Shown: in pieces, positions 9,972-18,361 of the stretch
Numbering within the stretch: the stretch's first letter is position 1
How the letters are laid out: each line of letters opens with the position of its first letter
Assembly (NCBI RefSeq): GCF_026015625.1
Contig: NZ_JAPDVG010000001.1
Coordinates: 806,001-870,000 of the forward strand
Source: Segatella copri
Lineage (GTDB): Bacteria; Bacteroidota; Bacteroidia; Bacteroidales; Bacteroidaceae
Reading direction: 5' to 3'
DNA: 64,000 nucleotides
The notes under the pieces: generated by a model
Databases searched by the model: none
The model's input: only the letters and a program-made list of their open reading frames with translations
What the model was told of the DNA's origin: nothing
Made by a program: the position numbers and the translations under genes

Positions 9972-10481
9972 ATGAAAGAACCGAATATTCGATTACGGGC
10001 TTTAGAGTTGGAAGATCTTGATTTTCTCTACCAGATAGAGAATGATGATCGGCTTTGGGAACTGGGTGTTTCCAATGTTCCATATTCGCGCCGGGTGCTG
10101 CTCGACTATATAACCAGTGCTTCGGCAGATATTTATGTAGACAATCAGGTGCGCCTGATTGTAGAGAATGAGCAGAATGAGCAGGTGGGCATTCTGGATC
10201 TTACAGATTTTGATCCCCGTCATCACCGTGCCGAACTCGGAATTGTCATCAAAAAGGAGTTTCAGGGGCAGGGTTACGCGAAGGCTTCTGTGTCACGCTT
10301 GTTGCAATATGCTCGGAATGTACTTCATCTTCAGCAGATTTATGCTATTGTAGGTATCAGAAACCAAAAAGCGGCTAAAATGCTGCAATCTGTTGGATTT
10401 GAGGGGAATAATGTTCTGAAACAATGGCTTTGTAGCCCAGTTGGATATGAGGATGCGATGTTTTTTCAATATTTTCTGTAA
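9972..10481 (+). CDS. GNAT family N-acetyltransferase
   Basis: 169 residues covering one GNAT fold of the RimJ/SpeG-like type. It begins IRLRALELEDLDFLYQIEND, has the acetyl-CoA pyrophosphate loop QGQGYAKASV (about residues 98-107) and ends with NQKAAKMLQSVGFE. The family transfers acetyl from acetyl-CoA to an amine; the substrate here could be a polyamine, a protein N-terminus or a small molecule. A 12-bp palindrome GTACGCGCGTAC lies just upstream (9940-9951). The gene ends about 40 bases before the tRNA-Asp promoter. Confidence 0.85.
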   Translation: MKEPNIRLRALELEDLDFLYQIENDDRLWELGVSNVPYSRRVLLDYITSASADIYVDNQVRLIVENEQNEQVGILDLTDFDPRHHRAELGIVIKKEFQGQGYAKASVSRLLQYARNVLHLQQIYAIVGIRNQKAAKMLQSVGFEGNNVLKQWLCSPVGYEDAMFFQYFL

Positions 10482-10521
10482 AAAAGTTGCATAAAAATTT
10501 GGTAGAACCAAAAAAAAGTAG

Positions 10522-10529
10522 TACCTTTG
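10522..10529 (+). promoter_or_regulatory. Promoter of the tRNA-Asp cluster
   Basis: TACCTTTG with TTTGG about 20 bases upstream, preceded by AAAAAAGTTGC and followed by CACTCGCAA. It is nearly identical over about 50 bases to the promoter of the Lys-Arg tRNA cluster on the minus strand at 3735-3790. Confidence 0.8.
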
Positions 10530-10580
10530 CACTCGCAAATGAAAAATGAGCGCTAAGCCATTCAATTTGATTTCATGATT

Positions 10581-10654
10581 GGTGCGTTAGTTCAGTTGGT
10601 TAGAATGCCTGCCTGTCACGCAGGAGGTCACGAGTTCGAGTCTCGTACGCACCG
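10581..10654 (+). tRNA. tRNA-Asp (anticodon GTC), copy 1
   Basis: A 74-nt cloverleaf with acceptor GGTGCGT/ACGCACC, anticodon stem CCTGC/GCAGG, loop CTGTCAC and T-loop TTCGAGT. Discriminator G; no encoded CCA. Confidence 0.96.
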
Positions 10655-10689
10655 CTCAAAATCATCTTGCAGGTTTGCCAAAATAGTTT

Positions 10690-10763
10690 GGTGCGTTAGT
10701 TCAGTTGGTTAGAATGCCTGCCTGTCACGCAGGAGGTCACGAGTTCGAGTCTCGTACGCACCG
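10690..10763 (+). tRNA. tRNA-Asp (anticodon GTC), copy 2
   Basis: Identical in sequence to the copy at 10581-10654, 35 bases downstream of it and in the same transcript. Confidence 0.96.
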
Positions 10764-10804
10764 CTAATTTCATTTGAACATTTCGACTCCTCCATAATAA
10801 TAAT

Positions 10805-10878
10805 GGTGCGTTAGTTCAGTTGGTTAGAATGCCTGCCTGTCACGCAGGAGGTCACGAGTTCGAGTCTCGTACGCACCG
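10805..10878 (+). tRNA. tRNA-Asp (anticodon GTC), copy 3
   Basis: Third identical tandem copy. A terminator hairpin follows within a few bases. Confidence 0.96.
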
Positions 10879-10881
10879 CAG

Positions 10882-10917
10882 AAACCTTCGAGAGTGATCT
10901 CGGAGGTTTTTTGTTTT
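10882..10917 (+). terminator. Terminator of the tRNA-Asp operon
   Basis: AACCTTCGAGA pairs with TCTCGGAGGTT around a GTGA loop, followed by TTTTGTTTTT. Confidence 0.88.
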
Positions 10918-10936
10918 TATATTAATCTAAGAGAAT

Positions 10937-12373
10937 ATGGCTATCGTTATCACAGTTCTGGCATACTTCTGTGTGCTACTGCTCTTCAGTCATCTTACTG
11001 CCCGTAAAATGGCAAGTAATGAAACTTTCTATCGTGCCAACCGCCGTTCGCCTTGGTATATGGTTGCTTTCGGTATGGTGGGTGCGTCTATTTCGGGCAT
11101 CACTTTTGTCAGTGTGCCGGGCATGGTGATGAGAACGGATATGACCTACCTTCAGATGTGCATCGGTTTCATCCTGGGTTATTTCCTGGTTGCCTTTCTT
11201 TTGCTTCCTATCTATTACCGGTATAATCTCACTACGATTTACGGTTATCTGCAGCAGCGGTTGGGGGAACGTTCGTATAAGACTGGAGCTTCATTCTTCC
11301 TCTTGTCTAAGATGACGGGTGCGGCGGTCCGTTTCTTTGTCGTCTGTATCCTCTTGCAGCGTTTCGTGCTCGATGGGATTGGTGTTCCGTTCTGGGTCAC
11401 GGTTCCTGTCATGGTACTGCTTATCTGGCTTTATACGCGCAAGGGTGGCATCAAGACGCTGGTGTGGACGGATACCTTTCAGACGCTCTGTATGTTTGCG
11501 GCGCTCATCCTCATTATCTGTCAGGTGATGTCGGCGTTGGGCATGACTCCTTCCGAAGCGATTACTGCGATTGCTCACGACAGTCATTCCCGTATTTTTG
11601 TCTTTGATGACTGGATGTCGAAACAGAATTTCTGGAAACAGTTCCTCAGCGGTGTCTTTGTAGTGATTGTGATGACCGGTCTTGATCAGGACATGATGCA
11701 GAAGAATCTTACCTGCAAGTCGCTCCGTGAGGCCCAGAAGGATGTTTGCAGCTATGGTTTTGCCTTTGTGCCTGCCAATCTGCTTTTCCTGAGTCTGGGT
11801 GTGTTGCTGGTGATGCTGGCTCAGAAACAGGGAGTGGCTTTGCCTGATGCTCCTGATGATCTGTTGCCGATGTTTGCGGCTTCGGGGGCGATGGGAAACC
11901 TGGTGGTGGTCTTGTTTACCATTGGCATTGTGGCGGCAAGTTTCTCCAGTGCCGATTCTGCTTTGACCGCCATTACTACGAGTCTCTGTGTGGATATATT
12001 GGGCAGGAAAGAGGATATGAAGCTCCGCAAGCGTATGCATCTGCTGGTGGCTTTCGTCTTCATGCTCTTCATCATTGCTTTCAAGGCGATTAATTCTACG
12101 AGCGTGATAGATGCCATCTACATCCTCTGCTCTTATACTTACGGTCCGCTGTTGGGTTTGTTTGCCTTCAGTCTGCTCACCAAGCGTCAGGTAAACGACC
12201 GCTGGTCGCCATGGGTCTGCATCGCCAGTCCGCTCATCTGCTTCGCCATCGATACCCTTACCTCGCAGTATGTGGGCTATAAGTTCGGCTATGAGCTTCT
12301 GATGCTGAATGGCGCCCTGACATTTGCAGGTCTCGCCCTTATAAAAAAAGAAACAGTTAAATACAAACAATAA
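10937..12373 (+). CDS. Sodium:solute symporter family protein
   Basis: 478 residues, all-helical membrane protein with about 13 hydrophobic segments. It matches the SSS family (LeuT fold): an N-terminal helix, then NRRSPWYMVAFGMVGASISGITFVS with the unwound-helix Gly/Ser pattern. Later motifs include LDQDMMQKNLTCKSLREAQKD and FSSADSALTAITTSLCVDILGR, which contains the conserved SSADS sodium-site residues. It probably takes up a small solute with sodium, substrate unknown. Its TAA overlaps the next ATG by one base (TAATG), so it is translationally coupled to the M13 peptidase; import of a peptide breakdown product is an attractive but unproven link. Confidence 0.9.
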   Translation: MAIVITVLAYFCVLLLFSHLTARKMASNETFYRANRRSPWYMVAFGMVGASISGITFVSVPGMVMRTDMTYLQMCIGFILGYFLVAFLLLPIYYRYNLTTIYGYLQQRLGERSYKTGASFFLLSKMTGAAVRFFVVCILLQRFVLDGIGVPFWVTVPVMVLLIWLYTRKGGIKTLVWTDTFQTLCMFAALILIICQVMSALGMTPSEAITAIAHDSHSRIFVFDDWMSKQNFWKQFLSGVFVVIVMTGLDQDMMQKNLTCKSLREAQKDVCSYGFAFVPANLLFLSLGVLLVMLAQKQGVALPDAPDDLLPMFAASGAMGNLVVVLFTIGIVAASFSSADSALTAITTSLCVDILGRKEDMKLRKRMHLLVAFVFMLFIIAFKAINSTSVIDAIYILCSYTYGPLLGLFAFSLLTKRQVNDRWSPWVCIASPLICFAIDTLTSQYVGYKFGYELLMLNGALTFAGLALIKKETVKYKQ

Positions 12374-14400
12374 TGAGAACAAAAGTATTATTCGCAGCAT
12401 TGTTGCTCAGTGCAACAACTGCTTTTGCCCAGCAGGAGAAGTTGGGCTCCGGTATTGACAAGACCAACATGGACTTGACCATCAAGCCGGGTAATGATTT
12501 CTATCGCTATGCCGCAGGCAACTGGATGAAGAATCATCCACTCGATGCCGAGCATACCGACAATGGTGCTTTCACCGACCTCTTTGAGCAGAACCAGAAG
12601 CGCATCCAGGACATCATCCTTGAATATGCTTCCAAGCCACAGCAGAAGGGGTCACTCGGACAGAAGATCGGTTCGCTCTACAACCTCCGTATGGACAGCG
12701 TTCGCCTGAACAAGGAGGGATGGGCACCTATCAAGCCAACTCTCGACCGCATAGCAGCCATCAAGGACCGCAGAGAGTATCAGCTCGTTACCGCTCAGCT
12801 CGATTTACGTGGCGAGGGTACCATGATGTATGGCATCGGTGTGGGCGCCGACCTTCGTGATGCCGCCAACAACCTCGTTGAGGTAGACCAGAGTGGTCTC
12901 GGTCTTGGTGTACGCGATTACTATGTAAACGATGACGAGCAGACCAAGAAGATTCGTGATGCATACAAGGCTTATATGAAGAAGCTCTTCCAGATGGTAG
13001 GCAACGACGAGGCTACCGCCCAGAAGAAGATGGAGGCTGTGATGGCTATCGAGACCCGCATCGCTAAGGCAAGCTATAGCCAGGTACAGCTCCGCGACAT
13101 CGACAAGAACTATCACAAGATGACCTACAACCAGCTCGTGCTCGATTATCCTGGCATCGACTGGGGCAATGTGTTCCTGGCATCCGGTTTCCCTGCTTTC
13201 AAGGAAATTTGCGTGGGTCAGCCTGAACCAATCCACGAGGTTGAGAAGATTCTCGCAGAGACCTCTCTGGATGATCTGAAGACATACGCAGAGATCAAGG
13301 TGATTTCTGGTGCAACCAGCGTATTGAGCGATGATTTCCGTGCCGTATCCTTTGAGTTGAGCAAGGTAATGAGCGGTGTTCAGCAGGATCGTCCTCGCTG
13401 GAAGCGTGCCGTAAGTACCGTGAGCGGTGTGTTGGGCGAGGCTATCGGAAAGATTTACGTAGAGAAGTACTTCCCGGAGAGCAGCAAGAAGCGTATGCTC
13501 GAACTGGTTCACAATCTCCAGACTGCGCTTTCACAGCGCATCGACGAGGCTACATGGATGAGTGCTGCTACCAAGGCACAGGCTAAGGATAAGCTGGAGA
13601 ACTTTATCATCAAGATCGGCTATCCTGACAAGTGGAAGGACTATAGCGGATTGCAGGTAGATGACAGCCTTTCTCTCTACGAGAATATGGCAAATATCTC
13701 TGAGTTCTTTACCAAGGATGAAATCGCCCGCAAGGTGAATAAGCCGGTAGATAAGACAGAGTGGGGAATGACTCCTCAGACTATCAATGCTTATTATAAC
13801 CCAACTACCAACGAGATCTGCTTCCCTGCAGCTATTCTCCAGCCTCCATTCTTCGACCCAACAGCCGATGATGCGATGAACTATGGTGGTATCGGTGCTG
13901 TAATCGGTCATGAGATGAGTCATGGCTTTGACGATCAGGGCAGCCAGTTTGACAAGACCGGAAACCAGAACAACTGGTGGACTGCTGCTGACAAGAAGAA
14001 CTTCGAGTCTCGCACCAAGATCCTGGTTGACCACTTCAACCAGATTGAGTTGGCTGGCAAGAAGGTAAACGGCCAGATGACCCTGGGTGAGAACATCGGT
14101 GACAATGGTGGTTTGAACATCGCTTTCCGTGCACTTCAGAATGTGATGAAGACAGAGAAGTTGGGTGTGAAGGATGAATTTACTCCAGAACAGCGCTTCT
14201 TCCTGGCATGGGCACGTGTATGGGCAGGCAATGCCCGTCCTGAGTACCTGCAGTATCTGATGACCGTGGATGTTCACTCTCCAAACGAGGCTCGTGTAAA
14301 CGGTGCCCTCCCAATGGTGGATTCATGGTATAAGGCATTCAACATCAAGAAGGGCGACAAGCTCTTTGTTCCTAAGAACAAGCGTGCACATATCTGGTAA
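12373..14400 (+). CDS. M13 (neprilysin/PepO-type) secreted metallopeptidase
   Basis: 675 residues, full length for M13. A signal peptide ends at TTAFAQQ. The zinc site HEMSH is at residues 513-517 inside VIGHEMSHGFDDQG, with the third ligand in ENIGDNGGLNIAF (Glu573). The substrate-binding motif appears as NAYYNPTTNEICFPAAILQPPFF and the C-terminus ends with the conserved Trp (KRAHIW). It should act in the periplasm or be surface-linked, cleaving short peptides. Start codon overlaps the symporter stop. It ends 14 bases before a strong terminator. Confidence 0.95.
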   Translation: MRTKVLFAALLLSATTAFAQQEKLGSGIDKTNMDLTIKPGNDFYRYAAGNWMKNHPLDAEHTDNGAFTDLFEQNQKRIQDIILEYASKPQQKGSLGQKIGSLYNLRMDSVRLNKEGWAPIKPTLDRIAAIKDRREYQLVTAQLDLRGEGTMMYGIGVGADLRDAANNLVEVDQSGLGLGVRDYYVNDDEQTKKIRDAYKAYMKKLFQMVGNDEATAQKKMEAVMAIETRIAKASYSQVQLRDIDKNYHKMTYNQLVLDYPGIDWGNVFLASGFPAFKEICVGQPEPIHEVEKILAETSLDDLKTYAEIKVISGATSVLSDDFRAVSFELSKVMSGVQQDRPRWKRAVSTVSGVLGEAIGKIYVEKYFPESSKKRMLELVHNLQTALSQRIDEATWMSAATKAQAKDKLENFIIKIGYPDKWKDYSGLQVDDSLSLYENMANISEFFTKDEIARKVNKPVDKTEWGMTPQTINAYYNPTTNEICFPAAILQPPFFDPTADDAMNYGGIGAVIGHEMSHGFDDQGSQFDKTGNQNNWWTAADKKNFESRTKILVDHFNQIELAGKKVNGQMTLGENIGDNGGLNIAFRALQNVMKTEKLGVKDEFTPEQRFFLAWARVWAGNARPEYLQYLMTVDVHSPNEARVNGALPMVDSWYKAFNIKKGDKLFVPKNKRAHIW

Positions 14401-14413
14401 AAACATAGAACAT

Positions 14414-14455
14414 AAAAAAAGTCTTGCAGGCTACATGCTTGCAAGACTTTTTTTT
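14414..14455. terminator. Bidirectional terminator
   Basis: AAAAAAAGTCTTGCA pairs with TGCAAGACTTTTTTT. It serves the plus-strand peptidase unit and the convergent minus-strand transporter gene that ends at 14465. Confidence 0.92.
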
Positions 14456-14464
14456 ATCTAATCA

Positions 14465-15382
14465 TTACTTGGTTCCGAAGTACAGGAAGAGCATACCGAG
14501 CAGAACGAGGAGCAGATCTACGAACTTCGCCTTGAGATTCTTCTCATGGAAGATGGCTGCACCGAAGAGGAAGCTGACGATAACCGAACCGCGGCGAATC
14601 ATACTCACGATACTGATCATGGCGCCAGGCAGACTCAGAGCATAGAAATAAACGAAGTCGGCTGCCGAAAGGAAGATACTGATGAAGATGATACTCCAGT
14701 GCCAGTGGAATGGGGTAGAGTTCTTCTTGGTAGGCCACCATATCATCAGCAGCATGGCTCCCATGAGGAAACACTGGTAGATGTTGTACCAGCTCTGCAC
14801 AATCATTCTGTCTAATCCTACACCACCATTCTCTGGTGGAGCCATCAGATACTTGTCGTAGAGACCGCTTATTGCACCGAGAACGGCAGCCAGCACGATG
14901 AAGTAAATCCATTTGTTGTGCTTGAAGTCGATACCCTCTTTCTTGCCGCTGCGCGAAAGCATGGCAAAGGAGATGATGGCAAGGATGACACCAATCCACT
15001 GATACAGATTCAGTACCTCGCCATAAACCAGCAGGGCACCTACGAGGGTCATTACCGGTCGGGTGGCGTTGATAGGTCCCACGATGGTGAGCGGCAGGTG
15101 TTTCATGCCGAAATAACCGAAGATCCAGCTGCTCAATACGATGAAACTCTTGAGCACGATGTACTTGTGAACTTCCCATCCGCCTTCTGCTACATGAAAC
15201 ATCGTTCCATCCAGCGAATTTCCTGTATAGCTCATCACGATGAACGGCAGGAAGATGAGCGATGAGAAGAGCGTGTTCAGAAAGAGCACGGGAATCACTG
15301 CGTTACCTGAAAGTGCCTTCTTCTTGAAGGCATCATAAAATCCCAGCAGCGCTGCTGAGAGAAATGCTAATACTAACCACAT
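14465..15382 (-). CDS. DMT superfamily (EamA-like) transporter
   Basis: 305 residues with ten predicted membrane helices in two five-helix halves. Typical EamA features include an N-terminal MWLVLAFLSAALLGFYDAFKKKAL, the half-repeat GPINATRPVMTLVGALLVYGEVL, and the second-half equivalent ISIVSMIRRGSVIVSFLFGAAIFHEKNLKAK. The EKN element near the end corresponds to the conserved E..xxxxxxG segment. Substrate unknown. A stretch of four 7-bp repeats (15393-15420) lies just upstream of the start. Confidence 0.87.
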   Translation of the reverse strand: MWLVLAFLSAALLGFYDAFKKKALSGNAVIPVLFLNTLFSSLIFLPFIVMSYTGNSLDGTMFHVAEGGWEVHKYIVLKSFIVLSSWIFGYFGMKHLPLTIVGPINATRPVMTLVGALLVYGEVLNLYQWIGVILAIISFAMLSRSGKKEGIDFKHNKWIYFIVLAAVLGAISGLYDKYLMAPPENGGVGLDRMIVQSWYNIYQCFLMGAMLLMIWWPTKKNSTPFHWHWSIIFISIFLSAADFVYFYALSLPGAMISIVSMIRRGSVIVSFLFGAAIFHEKNLKAKFVDLLLVLLGMLFLYFGTK

Positions 15383-15392
15383 TTTTATGAAT

Positions 15393-15420
15393 GTTAAATG
15401 TTGAATGTTGAATGTTGAAT
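15393..15420. repeat. Four-unit 7-bp tandem repeat
   Basis: GTTAAAT followed by three GTTGAAT units, immediately upstream of the EamA gene and downstream of truA. It could vary by slippage and change spacing or expression. Confidence 0.7.
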
Positions 15421-15449
15421 GAGGCTCGCGCCCTTGTGTTTCTAATCAT

Positions 15450-16193
15450 TTAATCTTTGAAATCATACCCCACCTCTTCCAGGAACAATGCGTTACCCGG
15501 CATGCTTTCGCCTGCATCGCTGCGGCTTCCGTTGTGCAGGATATCGAGAAACTGTTCCATCGTAATCTTTTCTCTGCCTACATCGATGAGTGTACCCACT
15601 ACGGCTCTCACCATGTTTCTCAGGAAACGGTTGGCGGTAATCTCAAAATACCAGGTGGTAGGAGAGGTCTGTATCCATCGGGCGGCTGTTACATGGCAGA
15701 TGGTAGTCTTGTTGTCGCCACCCGCCTTGCAGAATGCCGCATAGTCTTCGTGATGCAGAAAATGCTGAGCCGCCTCGTTCATCTTTTCGAAATTCAGGGG
15801 ATAGTTCATCTGCAGTGAATAATGGCGCTCAAACGGATCCTTCTGCGTATGTATATAATAATGGTATGTGCGCGAGATGGCAGAGAAACGGGCATGCATC
15901 TCTGGGGCTACCTCCCTTACTTCGTATACGGCGATGTCGCGGGGCAGGATGCGGTTCAGACGGTATACCAGCTGGTCGGGTTCCATCGGAATCCTGTCGG
16001 TATCGAAGTGGGCTGCCATGTGTCGTGCATGTACGCCGGTATCGGTCCTTCCTGCTCCCACCACCTCCATTTCCTTTCTCATAAGTATGGAGAGGGCGCG
16101 CTGCAACTCCTGCTGCACCGAATTGGCATTGGGCTGAATCTGCCAGCCGTGGTAGTTGGTGCCGTCGTAACCGAAGAATATGAAATATCTCAT
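15450..16193 (-). CDS. truA: tRNA pseudouridine synthase A
   Basis: 247 residues, normal TruA length. It opens MRYFIFFGYDGTNYHGWQ, has the catalytic motif VVGAGRTDTGVHA (Asp about residue 52), RTYHYYIH, and the C-terminal TANRFLRNMVRAVVGTLIDVG. TruA converts U38-U40 in tRNA anticodon arms to pseudouridine. The gene has its own minus-strand promoter box at 16275-16282 and is divergent from dapA. Transcription may continue into the EamA gene 67 bases downstream, as no hairpin with T run is seen there. Confidence 0.96.
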   Translation of the reverse strand: MRYFIFFGYDGTNYHGWQIQPNANSVQQELQRALSILMRKEMEVVGAGRTDTGVHARHMAAHFDTDRIPMEPDQLVYRLNRILPRDIAVYEVREVAPEMHARFSAISRTYHYYIHTQKDPFERHYSLQMNYPLNFEKMNEAAQHFLHHEDYAAFCKAGGDNKTTICHVTAARWIQTSPTTWYFEITANRFLRNMVRAVVGTLIDVGREKITMEQFLDILHNGSRSDAGESMPGNALFLEEVGYDFKD

Positions 16194-16274
16194 GATGATC
16201 TTTGAACTTTTTTGTTTTATTTGCTATGAACTTTGAGCTTTGATTTGTTCTACGTTCTTTGCTTAATTCGGGTG

Positions 16275-16282
16275 CAAAGTTA
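16275..16282 (-). promoter_or_regulatory. -7 promoter element for truA
   Basis: The minus strand reads TAACTTTG, about 80 bases before the truA start. Confidence 0.5.
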
Positions 16283-16386
16283 CTAAAAAAACGTGAAATA
16301 TGGTATAATAATACAGATTTTTTTCAAAAATGGTACAATCTTGAAAGAAAAGTTCAATTTTATTTTGCAAATTGACAATAATTGTG

Positions 16387-16394
16387 TACTTTTG
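16387..16394 (+). promoter_or_regulatory. Promoter of dapA
   Basis: TACTTTTG with TTTG 19 bases further upstream, giving a leader of only about 20 bases before the dapA ATG. Confidence 0.65.
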
Positions 16395-16418
16395 CCAACG
16401 TTTTTGATATTATAGATT

Positions 16419-17306
16419 ATGGCACAGAACATATTCAAGGGTTTAGGTGTTGCCCTTATTACTCCTTTCAACACCGATGGCTCGGTTGATTATCAGTCGC
16501 TCAAGCGATTGGTAGAGTTTCAAATTGACAATGGTGCAGACTTCCTTTGCATCCTTGCCACAACTGGTGAGGCTCCATGTCTTACACAGGAAGAGAAAGA
16601 TAAAATCACAGAATTGGTGAAAGACGTGAACAAGGGTCGCATCAAGATATTGAAATATTGTGGCGGTAATAATACTGCTGCTGTCGTTGAAGAAATCAAG
16701 AACTCAGACTGGAGTGGCATCGATGGCATCCTCAGTATCTGTCCTTACTACAACAAACCTTCTCAGGAAGGTCTCTATCAGCACTTCAAGGCCATTGCCC
16801 AGGTTAGTCCGCTGCCTATCGTGCTCTACAATGTTCCTGGCAGAACCGGTGTCAACATGAAGCCTGAAACAACCTGCCGTATCGCCCGCGACTTCCCTAA
16901 TGTGGTAGCCGTGAAGGAGGCTAGTGGCAGCCTGGAGCAGGTAGATGAGATTATCAAGAACAAGCCTGATAATTTTGATGTTATCAGCGGCGATGATGCG
17001 CTTACCTTCTCAATGATTGCCAGTGGTGCTGCCGGCGTTATCTCTGTTATCGGCAATGCCCTGCCTAAGGCTTTCAGCCGTATGATCCGTCTCGAGTTCC
17101 GTGGCGAATATGAGCCAGCCCGTAAGATTCATCATTCTTTTACCGAGCTCTACAGTCTGCTTTTCGTTGACGGTAACCCTGCCGGCGTAAAGGCGCTGCT
17201 CAATGACATGGGCTTCATCGAGAACGAGCTCCGTCTGCCTCTGGTTCCTACCCGTATCGCAACCAAGCAGAAGATGAGCGACATTCTGAAGACTTTGAAT
17301 ATCTAA
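16419..17306 (+). CDS. dapA: 4-hydroxy-tetrahydrodipicolinate synthase
   Basis: 295 residues, full length for DapA. It condenses pyruvate with aspartate semialdehyde in the lysine/diaminopimelate pathway. Visible motifs: FKGLGVALITPFN, CILATTGEAPCLTQEE (substrate-binding Thr-Thr), PIVLYNVPGRTGVNM with the proton-relay Tyr, and VAVKEASG containing the Schiff-base Lys. The C-terminal half continues with SGDDALTFSMIASGAAGVIS. It has its own promoter. The AraC regulator gene starts 32 bases downstream and may be cotranscribed, although its role is more likely tied to uxaC. Confidence 0.95.
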   Translation: MAQNIFKGLGVALITPFNTDGSVDYQSLKRLVEFQIDNGADFLCILATTGEAPCLTQEEKDKITELVKDVNKGRIKILKYCGGNNTAAVVEEIKNSDWSGIDGILSICPYYNKPSQEGLYQHFKAIAQVSPLPIVLYNVPGRTGVNMKPETTCRIARDFPNVVAVKEASGSLEQVDEIIKNKPDNFDVISGDDALTFSMIASGAAGVISVIGNALPKAFSRMIRLEFRGEYEPARKIHHSFTELYSLLFVDGNPAGVKALLNDMGFIENELRLPLVPTRIATKQKMSDILKTLNI

Positions 17307-17337
17307 AATAGTGATTAGTTATTAATCATTTAGTACC

Positions 17338-18225
17338 ATGGTAGATGATAGAAGAATCATACACGAGATAACACCGCTGATGGGTAAGGATGTGCTCTAT
17401 ATTGCAGACCGACACAAGAAGGAGTTTACTTATCCTATCCATAACCATTCGGTGTACGAGTTGAACTTTGTTGAGAATGCAAAGGGAGTAAGAAGAATCG
17501 TTGGAGATTCGCAGGAGGTGATAGGCGATTATGATCTCTGTCTCATCACATCGCCCGATCTGGAGCATGTATGGGAGCAGAACGAATGCCACAGCGATGA
17601 CATCCGTGAGATTACCGTCCAGTTTGATTTCTCCATGAGTGATGAAACGCTCTTCGGAAGAAATCCCTACGCCAGCATTACCCGTATGATGCAGGAAGCG
17701 AAGAAGGGACTCTCATTCCCGTTGCAGGCAATCATGAAGGTATACGGATTGCTCGATACTTTAAGTTCCGTAAAAGACGGTTTCTATGCCGTACAGCAGT
17801 TCCTGACCATTCTCTACGAACTGTCACGCTGCGAAAATGCCCGCACCCTGGCTTCCAGCAGTTATGCCAAGGTAAAGGTAGAAGACGATAGCCGGCGCAT
17901 CCTGAAGGTGAAGAATTTCATCTCCAAGAACTATATGGATGAACTCCGTCTGCCGGAGCTTGCCTCGCTGGCAGGCATGAGCAGCAGTGCGTTCAGCCGT
18001 TTCTTCAAGCTCCATACCGGCAGAAATATCTCTGAGTATATCATCGACCTGCGGCTGGGTTATGCTGCCCGCATGCTGGTAGATACCGCCAAGAGTATCA
18101 GCGAGATAGGCTTTGATTGCGGATTCAACAATCTCAGCAACTTCAACCGCATCTTCAAGAAAAAGAAAGGATGCTCGCCAAGCGAGTTCCGTGAAAGCTA
18201 TCATAAGACAAGAATCATTGTATAA
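17338..18225 (+). CDS. AraC family transcriptional regulator
   Basis: 295 residues. The N-terminal half has a cupin-type effector domain signature (YPIHNHSVYELNFVENAKG, with ligand-like His residues). The C-terminal 100 residues hold the double helix-turn-helix: RLPELASLAGMSSSAFSRFFK and then ISEIGFDCGFNNLSNFNRIFKKKKGCSPSEFR. It sits between dapA and uxaC on the same strand; uxaC has its own promoter directly behind it. Control of uronate use in response to a sugar acid is plausible but only inferred. A 16-bp inverted repeat follows the stop and could be terminator or operator. Confidence 0.9.
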   Translation: MVDDRRIIHEITPLMGKDVLYIADRHKKEFTYPIHNHSVYELNFVENAKGVRRIVGDSQEVIGDYDLCLITSPDLEHVWEQNECHSDDIREITVQFDFSMSDETLFGRNPYASITRMMQEAKKGLSFPLQAIMKVYGLLDTLSSVKDGFYAVQQFLTILYELSRCENARTLASSSYAKVKVEDDSRRILKVKNFISKNYMDELRLPELASLAGMSSSAFSRFFKLHTGRNISEYIIDLRLGYAARMLVDTAKSISEIGFDCGFNNLSNFNRIFKKKKGCSPSEFRESYHKTRIIV

Positions 18226-18237
18226 TACAGCCTACGT

Positions 18238-18288
18238 AATCGTTTAAGTGAAATTATCAAAAATATTTCGCTTAAACGATTCTTTTTT
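18238..18288 (+). terminator. Terminator hairpin (possible operator) between the AraC gene and uxaC
   Basis: A 16-bp stem (AATCGTTTAAGTGAAA with TTTCGCTTAAACGATT, one G-U pair) with a 12-base loop, followed by CTTTTTT. Because it also lies within 20 bases upstream of the uxaC -7 box, it could double as a dyad operator. Confidence 0.75.
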
Positions 18289-18301
18289 CCGATATTTGTT
18301 G

Positions 18302-18309
18302 TATCTTTG
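18302..18309 (+). promoter_or_regulatory. -7 promoter element for uxaC
   Basis: TATCTTTG, about 50 bases before the uxaC ATG and directly downstream of the hairpin at 18238-18281. Confidence 0.6.
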
Positions 18310-18361
18310 CGCTACAATTTGAAATGTATAAATAAACATTTAAAAACTACGATAACGAATT

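Noticed and set aside
11291..12400. 369-codon open frame on the minus strand
   Set aside because: Antisense shadow of the sodium-solute symporter; composition (His, Glu, Arg, Gln) is typical of reversed membrane-protein codons.
12805..14277. Two long minus-strand frames inside the M13 peptidase gene
   Set aside because: Antisense to a full-length peptidase with intact zinc motifs; no family features.
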